Positions 1-5,806 of a stretch of DNA of 5,806 nt are shown one piece after another. Under the pieces are notes generated by a model that was given only the letters and a program-made list of their open reading frames with translations, was not told the DNA's origin and searched no databases. Numbering within the stretch: the stretch's first letter is position 1; the number at the start of each line of letters is the position of its first letter. Position numbers and translations under genes: made by a program. This DNA is from an uncultured Ruminococcus sp. (GTDB taxonomy: Bacteria > Bacillota > Clostridia > Oscillospirales > Acutalibacteraceae). Location of the stretch: NCBI GenBank assembly GCA_902802975.1, contig CADCOF010000061.1, positions 1 to 5,806 of the forward strand. Reading direction: 5' to 3'.

Positions 1-58
1 ACTTTTATATCGCATCTACATTTTAAACAAGTGCCGTCAGCACCGATTCTACATATTA

Positions 59-87
59 AGTATATCACAGTATGCCACCATAATCAA
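59..87 (-). promoter_or_regulatory. Extended -10 promoter reading off the left edge
   Basis: On the minus strand TTGATT (87-82) is followed after exactly 17 bp by TATACT (64-59), and TGA directly before it makes an extended -10. Transcription would start near 52 and read leftwards out of the window, so the gene it serves is not visible. Within its first 50 nt is a small inverted repeat GTGC/GCAC (31-43). Apart from this promoter and the hairpin at 120-154, I see nothing else supported in 1-157. Confidence 0.5.
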
Positions 88-119
88 CAAACATTTCTTT
101 AAAAATCCATTCTGTGACA

Positions 120-154
120 AAGCGACGAGCAGGGATTATCCTTACTCGCCGCTT
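120..154 (-). terminator. Probable terminator hairpin after the GT2-GtrA operon
   Basis: The minus strand reads AAGCGGCGAG, a 15-nt loop, then CTCGTCGCTT, forming a 10-bp stem with one G-U pair, starting four bases past the TAA of the small membrane protein. The following tract TTTGTC is only weakly T-rich, with a TTTTT run further on at about 100-105, so termination may be partial. Confidence 0.55.
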
Positions 155-157
155 AGC

Positions 158-565
158 TTATTCTATTTCACAAACTGTAGATTGACGTGCTTTAGACGTA
201 CTTTTCACACCGATCAAAAGTGCTGCCGCATAAAGTACAGCCGCCGCTATGGCGTAGATTTTCAGCAGCCTGTTTTCCGTTCCGTAGATCGCGACAATAC
301 CCGTGGCGGCACACCCGACAGACGCCGTTACGCTTGCGCTACGAAGGAGTGTTTTTGCGGTGCTGCTTATATTGATCTTCTTTTCATTCATCAGCATAAG
401 GAATGACGTTTCCAGAAGCATGGGCACGAACGCGTATATCATAAACTCCGAGTACACACCAAAGCTGAAATGCTCATATACCGCCCCGAAGATCATTATT
501 ACGAATGTCAGGAGCATTCCCGACGCTATACCCTTTTTGTTAATATCCGATGTAAACAATATCAC
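158..565 (-). CDS. Small four-TM membrane protein, unrecognised, GTG start
   Basis: I do not recognise the family of this 135-residue protein. It shows four probable TM segments near residues 13-31, 36-58, 73-94 and 99-120, short loops, a basic stretch EKKINISSTAKTLLR at 61-75, and a polar tail KSTSKARQSTVCEIE. The start is GTG at 565: an in-frame TGA lies immediately before it, so no longer form exists, and an AAAGGAGAGGAG site lies 5 nt upstream. The first 26 bp overlap the end of the phosphodiester glycosidase gene in another frame, which supports translational coupling and a related function. Size and topology recall a stand-alone GtrA protein, but the GtrA signature NYxxNKxxVF is absent, so I do not assign it. 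The overlap, strong ribosome site and clean hydropathy make it a real gene. Confidence 0.82.
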   Translation of the reverse strand: MILFTSDINKKGIASGMLLTFVIMIFGAVYEHFSFGVYSEFMIYAFVPMLLETSFLMLMNEKKINISSTAKTLLRSASVTASVGCAATGIVAIYGTENRLLKIYAIAAAVLYAAALLIGVKSTSKARQSTVCEIE

Positions 566-1565
566 TCACGCTCCTCTCCTTTATAGATTTCCCGCTTGTT
601 GTCGGATTGTTGACCACTTCTCCGTTAAAGTACATCGTCGATGAACCGCCGCCGTCGAGATTGTACGCGCACGACACTCCGAGGTTTTGCATAAACCGTG
701 CAAGCTGTGACAGTGATAAGCCCTCGCTCTCGCTCGTTCGCCCGTCGGACACCACAAAAACATAATGCAGATCGTCTATTATGCCGATCGCCGTGCGGGG
801 GTTGCTTGCCATCGCTTTTCCTACCTCCTGCCCCTTTTCAACGGTTACTCCTCCGTTTTGAACGAGCGCGGGTCCGAACGAAAACGCGTTTACAACGCCC
901 TCGGATATAAGCTGCTGCGACGTTTTCTCTGAGCAGTTCGTTATCTCGAAATGTCCGTCGGAATAAATGCACAGAACATCGGTATCGCTCGACCCGTAAT
1001 CACGGTAGAGTACTCCGTTTCTTATAACGTAGCCGCTCTCCTTCGCGCCGTAATAGTCGCCGTTTATCGCGATAACCGCATTGTTCTCCTCAGCCATTTC
1101 GGACGTTTTCTGCGTCACGTTTTTACCGTAGGTATTCTGCGCCAAAGCCGTTTTCAGATAATCGGCGGAGCTTAGCTTGATATCGGCAACGTATATCTTT
1201 GTGTTGTTCTCGTAATACTCGGTCAACGTAACGGTGATATTGCCGTCGGAATAGCTGTTTTCCGTAATTTCGGTTGATTGCGTTACTTCTTCCACCGAGC
1301 TTGTAGTACCCGTGTCCGAGTTTTCCTCTGAACTCTGAGTATATTTCGAAGTATAATCCTGCGCTTCACTTGAAACAGCGCTTTCCTTCGGCGAAGTGAT
1401 GACGGTCTCATCATTCACCGTTTCCGTCTGAGAATAGTCCGATATCGTCTGTGTTGATTCGACCGATGAATACTTTGTCGGCAGCACAAAGGTGTCGAGC
1501 AGGACATACGCCGTAAACGCCGCAAGCACAGCTCCGTAGGCTAATCCGAATTTTTTACCCGTCAT
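540..1565 (-). CDS. Membrane-anchored phosphodiester glycosidase family protein (NAGPA-like domain)
   Basis: This protein has 341 residues. Residues 7-28 are one hydrophobic segment after a short basic start (MTGKKFG), so it is probably an N-in signal anchor with the rest outside. Residues 31-105 are a Ser/Thr/Glu-rich low-complexity linker. The domain from about 108 to 341 matches the phosphodiester glycosidase family related to the mannose-6-phosphate uncovering enzyme (NAGPA, formerly DUF2233). Family landmarks are INGDYYG (167-173), GYVIRNGVLYR (178-188), SFGPALVQNG (229-238), NPRTAIG (255-261), SDGR (273-276), NLDGGGSST (302-310) and a final RSVSDIVYI. Family members cleave a sugar from a phosphodiester; the substrate here is unknown. 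GGGGAG sits 7 nt before the ATG, inside the end of the glycosyltransferase gene. The gene overlaps the next one by 26 bp. Domain family is confident; role in glycan or teichoic acid processing is inference. Confidence 0.92.
   Translation of the reverse strand: MTGKKFGLAYGAVLAAFTAYVLLDTFVLPTKYSSVESTQTISDYSQTETVNDETVITSPKESAVSSEAQDYTSKYTQSSEENSDTGTTSSVEEVTQSTEITENSYSDGNITVTLTEYYENNTKIYVADIKLSSADYLKTALAQNTYGKNVTQKTSEMAEENNAVIAINGDYYGAKESGYVIRNGVLYRDYGSSDTDVLCIYSDGHFEITNCSEKTSQQLISEGVVNAFSFGPALVQNGGVTVEKGQEVGKAMASNPRTAIGIIDDLHYVFVVSDGRTSESEGLSLSQLARFMQNLGVSCAYNLDGGGSSTMYFNGEVVNNPTTSGKSIKERSVSDIVYIGY
571..582 (-). promoter_or_regulatory. Double ribosome binding site for the GTG-started membrane protein gene
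   Basis: The minus strand reads AAAGGAGAGGAG, two overlapping purine-rich sites. The nearer one ends 5 nt before the GTG at 565. It lies within the coding sequence of the upstream phosphodiester glycosidase gene and supports the non-ATG start. Confidence 0.75.
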
Positions 1566-2613
1566 TAGTCATCTCCCCTTTCTTTGGAAAAACAAACAGC
1601 TTCTGCGCCGTATAGCTTACGGCAAACATCATGATCTCTGTTACTATCTTCGCGCCGTACGCATTTATTCCCCAATACGAAACGAGCAGCTTTAAGAGCG
1701 TTGTATTGCACAAAAGGACGAACACCGCGAGCATTGCATACTTAAACGCCGAACCGACTACTGACGCCCGGCTTCCGAAAACGAGCTTCTTATTTAGCGT
1801 ATAATTCGCCGTTGCGCTGAATAGTCTCGCCGTAACATTCGAGACGGAGACCGAGCCTGTGATGCCGAACAGCGCACAGTAAAGTCCGTAATCGAGAAAG
1901 AATGATGCAAGCGACGAAGCCGAAAAGCAGAGTATTTCCTTGTATATCCTGAACGAATCGGTGATCGTATTGAAATGCGACGACTTGTTGTTTTCAATGT
2001 AGATAGTCTCGATAGGCACCTCGATCATCTCAACGCCGCTCTTGGTGCAGTGCATAAGCACATTCATTTCATACTCGTAGCGTTCACCGGATATATTTAT
2101 CATAGTACCGATGAGTCTGTTGGAGAATGCCCGAAGTCCCGTCTGAGTATCGGAAACACTGCTGCCTGTGGAAATCTTGAATACCGTCCGTGTTATAATG
2201 TTTCCTATACGGCTTCTTGGCGGCACCTTTCCTTTGAAGGAGCGAGTTCCGAGAACGAGACTGTCGGGGCTTTGGGCGGCTCTTTTGGTAGCGGAAAGCG
2301 CATCAGATACGGAATGCTGACCGTCCGCGTCGAGCGTGACGACCGTATACGGTGGGATAAAAACATTTTCAATACAGCGCAGTCCCGTCTTTAGTGCCCT
2401 TCCCTTTCCTCTGTTTTCATCGTGACGAAGAATCAGCGCATACTCCGCCGCGTTTCTGAATACATCATCATATTCTTCGCCGCTGCCGTCGTTGACGATA
2501 ACGACCCTGAAGCCCAGTTCAAACAGGCTGCGGCTAAGCTCGATGAGCTTCTCCTCCGGCTTGTAGGCAGGGATAAGTGCGATCATTCTGTTATCTCCGG
2601 TGTAAGTCTTCAT
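1555..2613 (-). CDS. Bifunctional glycosyltransferase family 2 / GtrA family protein
   Basis: This is a fusion of 352 residues. Residues 1-225 are a GT2 domain of the dolichol-phosphate-mannose-synthase type, which moves a sugar from a nucleotide donor to polyprenyl phosphate at the cytoplasmic face. Visible motifs are IPAYKPE (14-20), VNDGSG (40-45), NRGKGRALKTG (67-77), the metal-binding DADGQH (95-100), SDTQTGLRAF (154-163) and GERYEYEMN (176-184). Residues 226-345 are a GtrA domain with about four TM segments and the motif NYTLNKKLVF (270-279); GtrA proteins are thought to flip lipid-linked sugars. The start at 2613 has AAAGGAG 7 nt upstream. An alternative ATG at 2586 (residue 10, MIALIPAY) has GGAG 8 nt upstream and is also plausible. 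This is the first gene of a three-gene operon behind a repeat-bearing promoter, and it overlaps the next gene by 11 bp. The sugar transferred cannot be read from the sequence. Confidence 0.93.
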   Translation of the reverse strand: MKTYTGDNRMIALIPAYKPEEKLIELSRSLFELGFRVVIVNDGSGEEYDDVFRNAAEYALILRHDENRGKGRALKTGLRCIENVFIPPYTVVTLDADGQHSVSDALSATKRAAQSPDSLVLGTRSFKGKVPPRSRIGNIITRTVFKISTGSSVSDTQTGLRAFSNRLIGTMINISGERYEYEMNVLMHCTKSGVEMIEVPIETIYIENNKSSHFNTITDSFRIYKEILCFSASSLASFFLDYGLYCALFGITGSVSVSNVTARLFSATANYTLNKKLVFGSRASVVGSAFKYAMLAVFVLLCNTTLLKLLVSYWGINAYGAKIVTEIMMFAVSYTAQKLFVFPKKGEMTNDG

Positions 2614-2650
2614 AATGATTCTCCTTTCACATTTTGTTTTCCTTACTATA

Positions 2651-2679
2651 ATTATACCGACCGCACCTTAACGATACCT
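2651..2679 (-). promoter_or_regulatory. Promoter of the GT2-GtrA operon, probably activator-dependent
   Basis: A perfect -10 TATAAT is on the minus strand at 2656-2651. With 17-bp spacing the -35 hexamer would be AGGTAT (2679-2674), which does not resemble TTGACA and lies inside the TTAAG repeat array. The expected transcription start is near 2644, giving a leader of about 30 nt before the ATG at 2613. The good -10, missing -35 and overlapping repeats suggest a class II activated promoter. Confidence 0.7.
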
Positions 2680-2704
2680 TAATGTATACTTAAAGTTTAC
2701 TTTA
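2661..2704 (-). repeat. Four tandem 11-bp boxes, likely response-regulator binding site
   Basis: On the minus strand the core TTAAG begins at 2693, 2682 and 2671, exactly 11 bp apart, and a fourth, imperfect copy TAAAG begins at 2704 in the same register. The two promoter-proximal copies extend to TTAAGG. A 5-6 bp core with an 11-bp period puts each copy on the same face of the helix. This is the known pattern for OmpR/PhoB-family regulators, for example Bacillus PhoP with 6-bp boxes separated by 5 bp. The array sits just upstream of and over the -35 region of the glycosyltransferase operon promoter. The cognate regulator is not in the window. Confidence 0.72.
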
Positions 2705-2724
2705 AATTTCGTTTTCAAAATGAA

Positions 2725-2771
2725 TTGAAAAAAGATCGTCCCGAAACCACAATTTCACAGGACGATCTTTT
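2725..2771 (-). terminator. Rho-independent terminator of the ABC exporter operon
   Basis: A perfect 12-bp inverted repeat, AAAAGATCGTCC at 2730-2741 and its complement at 2760-2771, encloses an 18-nt loop. On the minus strand the stem is followed by TTTTTTCAATT, so it suits the ABC operon that ends at 2855. The plus strand side also reads TTTTGTTTTG, so it could work in both directions. The loop can form a small inner GAAA/TTTC pairing. An outer pairing of AATTGAAAAA (2723-2732) with TTTTTCAATT (2788-2797) may extend the structure. Confidence 0.88.
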
Positions 2772-2854
2772 GTTTTGTTATACCTTGTTTTTCAATTGAT
2801 GGATTCGGCAGTCTTCTGCTCTTTTTCGGAATGATATTCAAATATAGCTTGTGC

Positions 2855-4126
2855 TTACCCTTCGATCAGGTCTTTTTTTGCTCTGCTCCTGACTGAAACG
2901 ATGCAGACAGAGATCACTGCGCCGAGCAGAAGCACCGTGTAGATCACATCGGAAAGGGGCAGCCCTGTTAATGTGCTTTGGAAATTCTCCGGATAGAAGG
3001 GAACGTCCAGGGTGACTGTATTGGTGAGCACAAAATATTCGATAAAAACCTTGATCAAAAGGTCGATGTAGTTTTTGCTGTTCATCGATACCCACGCCGT
3101 GACGAGCGATACTGTTACGGAGATCAAAAGCGTAAGCAGCGCATTAAGGAAAAGATAGGCGCCGAACGTCATATCGAACCAAGGCTGGTAATCGATCATT
3201 ACAGAGGGCAGACGGAAGGACAGAAACGCTTTTATCCCGTCCACCGACAGAAGCCCCGCGTAATAAAGTGCAATGTAAAAGACCGTAAACAAAGCACCCG
3301 AAACGACTGCTGCTGTCATCTTCGTTTTGTAGATGTTTCGCCCCGTTTTGCTCGAAAGCTGCGTCGGGAGCATTTTGTGTAGCTTGTCCCGAACGAACAG
3401 CGGCGAGAGCAGAATAAGTATGCCGACTATTATGCTTTTGTCCATTCCCGCAAAATATTCGTTTGTTGTGTATATGAGACACTGCGGCAGATATCCGAAG
3501 CGAATGTCGGACTTGTTGAGTGCTTGAAGTCTTTTATCGGCAGCAGAGGAGTAACCGGAGTATCTGCCCGAGCTGATAAGATAGTCGTTTTTTATCAGTT
3601 CGTATTTTGATATAAACGAGTCTATGAATTTTATCTCGTTTTCCTTTTTGCTGTAATCGCTTATAAACTGCGCAGCCTCGTCGCTCAAAGCTCCGCTTCT
3701 ATCTAAATGCACTATATGATCCGAAACAAAATATGACAAGGTATCGAAATCCTTTGTACCATATATGACGCCGTTTTCGGCGATCTTTTTCAGATTATCG
3801 TCAAGACCGTTTACTACCTCTTCGGGTATATTGCCAAAAAGCTCTGTAATATCATCGGCAAGTGATCCACGCTGCGCCTTTATCTGTTCAAGCTCGCTGT
3901 CATCGATAGTTTCTCCGTATTTTTCCGCCCAATCAAGGCAGGTGGTGTATTCCACGGAAAGTCCGGTTCGCTCGAGATAGCCCCCCTCGTTTATGCTACG
4001 GTCATCCGTAAAGTTTATAATCGAAAAATAGCCGTTTATTATAAAAAAAGACGCACATATCAAACCAAGCAAGGCTATCGTGATCGGATTGAATATTTTC
4101 TTGGTCTCAAATCGAAGCAGCTCCAT
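2855..4126 (-). CDS. ABC-2 type transporter permease (second of two)
   Basis: This is the second membrane subunit of the same exporter; 423 residues. Its ATG shares one base with the TAA of the previous permease (TAATG), and AAAGGA lies 9 nt upstream, so translation is probably coupled. The N-terminus MELLRFETKKIFNPITIALL resembles that of its neighbour. TM segments lie near residues 14-36, 231-245, 270-291, 321-346, 353-371 and 393-412. Residues 37-230 form a very large, mostly hydrophilic loop, probably extracytoplasmic. SSKTGRNIYKTK at 258-269 parallels the TKTGR motif of the first permease, which suggests the two are distant paralogues forming a heterodimer. The tail is basic (RSRAKK) and so probably cytoplasmic. 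ABC-2 exporters with two unequal permeases often handle peptides, lantibiotics or lipids, but nothing here fixes the substrate. The terminator follows about 85 bp downstream. Confidence 0.87.
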   Translation of the reverse strand: MELLRFETKKIFNPITIALLGLICASFFIINGYFSIINFTDDRSINEGGYLERTGLSVEYTTCLDWAEKYGETIDDSELEQIKAQRGSLADDITELFGNIPEEVVNGLDDNLKKIAENGVIYGTKDFDTLSYFVSDHIVHLDRSGALSDEAAQFISDYSKKENEIKFIDSFISKYELIKNDYLISSGRYSGYSSAADKRLQALNKSDIRFGYLPQCLIYTTNEYFAGMDKSIIVGILILLSPLFVRDKLHKMLPTQLSSKTGRNIYKTKMTAAVVSGALFTVFYIALYYAGLLSVDGIKAFLSFRLPSVMIDYQPWFDMTFGAYLFLNALLTLLISVTVSLVTAWVSMNSKNYIDLLIKVFIEYFVLTNTVTLDVPFYPENFQSTLTGLPLSDVIYTVLLLGAVISVCIVSVRSRAKKDLIEG

Positions 4127-5277
4127 TATTTTATATCCTTTCTGTGTACATGTCGGAATGTCGGTATGCTTATCAGAATAAGAACGGCAAGACTTGTCCC
4201 CGCACCGATAGTTTCAAACCATTTGCCCGCAAAATCAATTCCACCCTCGCTAAACCACAGCGGCTGCCCCCTCCAGAGATTGACGGGATTGTACATACTT
4301 ATCAGGTACGGCACCTGAAACCCGAGCTGCGGCAGTATTCGTGCTCCAGCGATAGAAAAAACAGCGAACAGAAGAATAAACGCAAGCGCAAAATATGTAT
4401 TATCTATCAGACTGCATATGATCATCGTAAACAGCGCCGTTATTATCAAAAGAACGAGCGTCATACAAAGCGTTGCTGCAAGATACTCCGAAACAGTAAA
4501 GCTTTTCCACGTTATAAACGGCTTTTCTAAAAAACCGTCGTCAACGAAATTGAACGAGCTTGACACATTTGCGTCCCATATCCCGCTGAAATCCCAGATA
4601 GAAAAATATACTGAGAGAGTGATCGCCGTGATGACACAGTGCAGCACAAGCGAACAGACGCTGCCTGCGGCAGCTTTATAAAAAATGAGCGAACGCCCCG
4701 TTTTGGTCGCAGCAAGATAATTCTCCGTGCGGGAAAGCTTCTCATAATGCAGCACAAGCGCCAATACGATCACCGTAACGACGCAGCCCTCGGCGCTTAA
4801 GAACATCAGCAGCTTTCCGAAAAGGAACGAATAAACGCAGCCGGTTTCCTCAGCGGCGAGAATACTTTTGTCGGCGTTTTGTTCGAGCAGAGACTGATAT
4901 CTCTCCTTTGCGGCAGAGAATTTTGCTGTTTGCAGATTTATCGCAGCCGGAGACGATGATATTTCCTCAAAATACTGAGCTTCCATTCTATCAAAATCAA
5001 AGCCTAAAAATTCCGGCTCTATTTCACTCAGTTCCTTGTTAAGACGGTCAAGGTTCTGATCGTCGGACTGCTCCAGAGCCGCCATCAGCTCGTCTGTGAT
5101 GTAAGCGCCGTGCTCCTTTGTGAAGTTGCTTACATCGTTTACATAAGCAAGAGCTGACGGCTCGTTCAGTACCTGAAGAAAAACAGTGCCGAGGTTGACA
5201 AGAAGACAGAGAATAACAAAGATCGGCACCATCGGGAAGGAAAAAATTTTGCTCAGTTCATATTTGATTATTCTCAT
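4126..5277 (-). CDS. ABC-2 type transporter permease (first of two)
   Basis: This is a membrane subunit of the exporter powered by the ATPase just upstream; 383 residues. I place the start at 5277 rather than at the longer in-frame ATG at 5400. The shorter form begins MRIIKYELSKIFSF, a typical ABC-2 permease N-terminus, and has an AGGGAGG site 6 nt upstream. The 41 extra residues of the longer form would be read out of frame over the ATPase gene. Probable TM segments lie near residues 15-35, 151-177, 200-227, 263-290, 295-313 and 356-373. Residues 36-150 form a large hydrophilic loop, probably extracytoplasmic, with acidic and helical character. A TKTGRSLIFYK motif at 191-201 recurs in similar form in the second permease. 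The gene overlaps the ATPase by 20 bp and the next permease by 1 bp. The export role follows from context; the substrate is unknown. Confidence 0.88.
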   Translation of the reverse strand: MRIIKYELSKIFSFPMVPIFVILCLLVNLGTVFLQVLNEPSALAYVNDVSNFTKEHGAYITDELMAALEQSDDQNLDRLNKELSEIEPEFLGFDFDRMEAQYFEEISSSPAAINLQTAKFSAAKERYQSLLEQNADKSILAAEETGCVYSFLFGKLLMFLSAEGCVVTVIVLALVLHYEKLSRTENYLAATKTGRSLIFYKAAAGSVCSLVLHCVITAITLSVYFSIWDFSGIWDANVSSSFNFVDDGFLEKPFITWKSFTVSEYLAATLCMTLVLLIITALFTMIICSLIDNTYFALAFILLFAVFSIAGARILPQLGFQVPYLISMYNPVNLWRGQPLWFSEGGIDFAGKWFETIGAGTSLAVLILISIPTFRHVHRKDIK

Positions 5278-5806
5278 TTTCGTCCTCCCTGTATATAGTA
5301 AGGAAAGCGTCCTCAAGGTTGGGTGATACCGGGGTGCTGCTTTCGGGCGGTGTTTCGCTGAATACCCTGTAGACTGTTCCGCTTTCCGTCTGACGTTCAC
5401 TCAGGAAGAGGTATTGGTCAATATCTTTGCTGCCTGTAGGCACTTCAAATACTTTGCCGCTGAATTTGCGGCAGATGTTCATTGGGGAGTCGCAGCAATA
5501 AAGGCGGTGATCCTTTATAAGGATTATCTGTTCTGCAATCGTTTCAACGTCAGATACGATATGTGTTGATAAAATGACGATCCTGTCCTTCGAGAAGGAA
5601 TGAAGAAGGTTTCTCAGCCTCACGCGCTCCTTCGGGTCAAGCCCCGCGGTAGGCTCGTCGAGGATAAGCACCTTCGGGTCATTTAGTAACGCCTGTGCGA
5701 TAAGCGCCCGCTGCTTCATTCCGCCCGAAAACGAGCCGAGCTTTTTGTGTGCGTTTTCCGTAAGATTTACCGTTTCAAGAAGCGCCGTTATTTTATCCTT
5801 TGCGGC
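5258..5806 (-). CDS. ABC transporter ATP-binding protein, partial (N-terminus outside window)
   Basis: This is the nucleotide-binding subunit of an ABC-2 type exporter. It hydrolyses ATP at the inner face of the membrane to power the two permeases encoded directly downstream. The frame is open to the right edge, so 182 residues are visible and the start, Walker A and Q-loop lie outside. In order I see the signature motif FSGGMKQR (a variant of LSGGQ), Walker B with the catalytic Glu and D-loop in VLILDEPTAGLDP, and the H-loop in ILSTHIVSDVE. The C-terminal part ends in PNLEDAFLTIYRED, which matches the usual end of the CcmA/BcrA-like subfamily of drug, lantibiotic and NatA-type exporters. The stop lies 20 bp inside the next gene. 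The family is certain; the substrate cannot be told from this subunit. Confidence 0.95.
   Translation of the reverse strand, partial: AAKDKITALLETVNLTENAHKKLGSFSGGMKQRALIAQALLNDPKVLILDEPTAGLDPKERVRLRNLLHSFSKDRIVILSTHIVSDVETIAEQIILIKDHRLYCCDSPMNICRKFSGKVFEVPTGSKDIDQYLFLSERQTESGTVYRVFSETPPESSTPVSPNLEDAFLTIYREDENENNQI
5284..5290 (-). promoter_or_regulatory. Ribosome binding site deciding the start of the first permease
   Basis: AGGGAGG on the minus strand lies 6 nt before the ATG at 5277, inside the end of the ATPase gene. It is the reason for preferring 5277 over the in-frame ATG at 5400. Confidence 0.85.

Noticed and set aside
303..644. Plus-strand open frame of 113 codons
   Set aside because: It lies antisense to the small membrane protein and the end of the glycosidase gene, has no ribosome site that I can see, and its product looks like an arbitrary mix of basic and Cys residues.
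1975..2394. Plus-strand open frame of 139 codons
   Set aside because: It is wholly antisense to the conserved GT2 domain, whose motifs are intact; it is a shadow of that gene.
2742..2842. Short TTG-started frame of about 28 codons downstream of the second permease on the minus strand
   Set aside because: It has no ribosome site and runs straight through the terminator stem, so it is unlikely to be translated.
2978..3382. Plus-strand open frame of 134 codons
   Set aside because: It is antisense to the second permease, and the product is rich in Arg, Cys and His in no family pattern.
5278..5400. N-terminal extension of the first permease to an ATG at 5400
   Set aside because: The 41 residues would be read out of frame over the ATPase gene and have no membrane or conserved character; the ATG at 5277 has a near-ideal ribosome site.
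1..5806. CRISPR arrays, tRNA or rRNA genes, insertion sequences, phage or attachment sites
   Set aside because: I looked on both strands for spaced repeats, cloverleaf-like sequence, transposase motifs and terminal inverted repeats and found none; the only regular repeat is the 11-bp promoter array.

Overview
The window looks like a chromosomal stretch from a low-to-moderate GC Gram-positive bacterium. A Clostridia lineage, possibly Ruminococcus/Oscillospiraceae-like, is the best guess. This rests on strong AGGAGG-type ribosome binding sites, frequent TAA stops, tightly overlapping genes, and a GT2-GtrA plus phosphodiester glycosidase pair, which as I recall is common in such genomes. The taxonomic call is inference; there is no rRNA or marker gene here. 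Every gene I can support lies on the minus strand, so the reading order runs from high to low coordinates.

Right half (5806 to 2855): an ABC-2 type exporter operon. It begins off the right edge with the C-terminal two thirds of an ATPase (signature, Walker B and H-loop visible, Walker A outside the window). Two six-TM permeases follow, each with a large extracytoplasmic loop. The genes overlap by 20 bp and 1 bp, which suggests translational coupling. The operon closes with a rho-independent terminator at about 2725-2771.

Middle (2614 to 2854): a 241-bp non-coding gap that holds this terminator and then a minus-strand promoter for the second operon. The promoter has a perfect TATAAT, no recognisable -35, and four boxes of the form TTAAG repeated every 11 bp. 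That layout is typical of an OmpR/PhoB-family response regulator acting as an activator. The regulator itself is not in the window.

Left half (2613 to 158): a three-gene operon with 11-bp and 26-bp overlaps. It encodes a GT2-GtrA fusion (cytoplasmic polyprenyl-phosphate glycosyltransferase plus a four-TM putative flippase), an anchored extracytoplasmic phosphodiester glycosidase (NAGPA-like), and an unrecognised four-TM protein of 135 residues with a GTG start. A coherent, untested reading is an envelope glycan pathway. The fusion would make and flip a lipid-phosphate sugar, the surface enzyme would act on a sugar phosphodiester outside the membrane, and the small protein would assist in the membrane. 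A hairpin at 120-154 probably ends this operon.

Left edge (1 to 119): no supported gene. It has a good extended -10 promoter on the minus strand (-35 TTGATT, 17 bp, TGA-TATACT), which probably drives a gene beyond the left edge.
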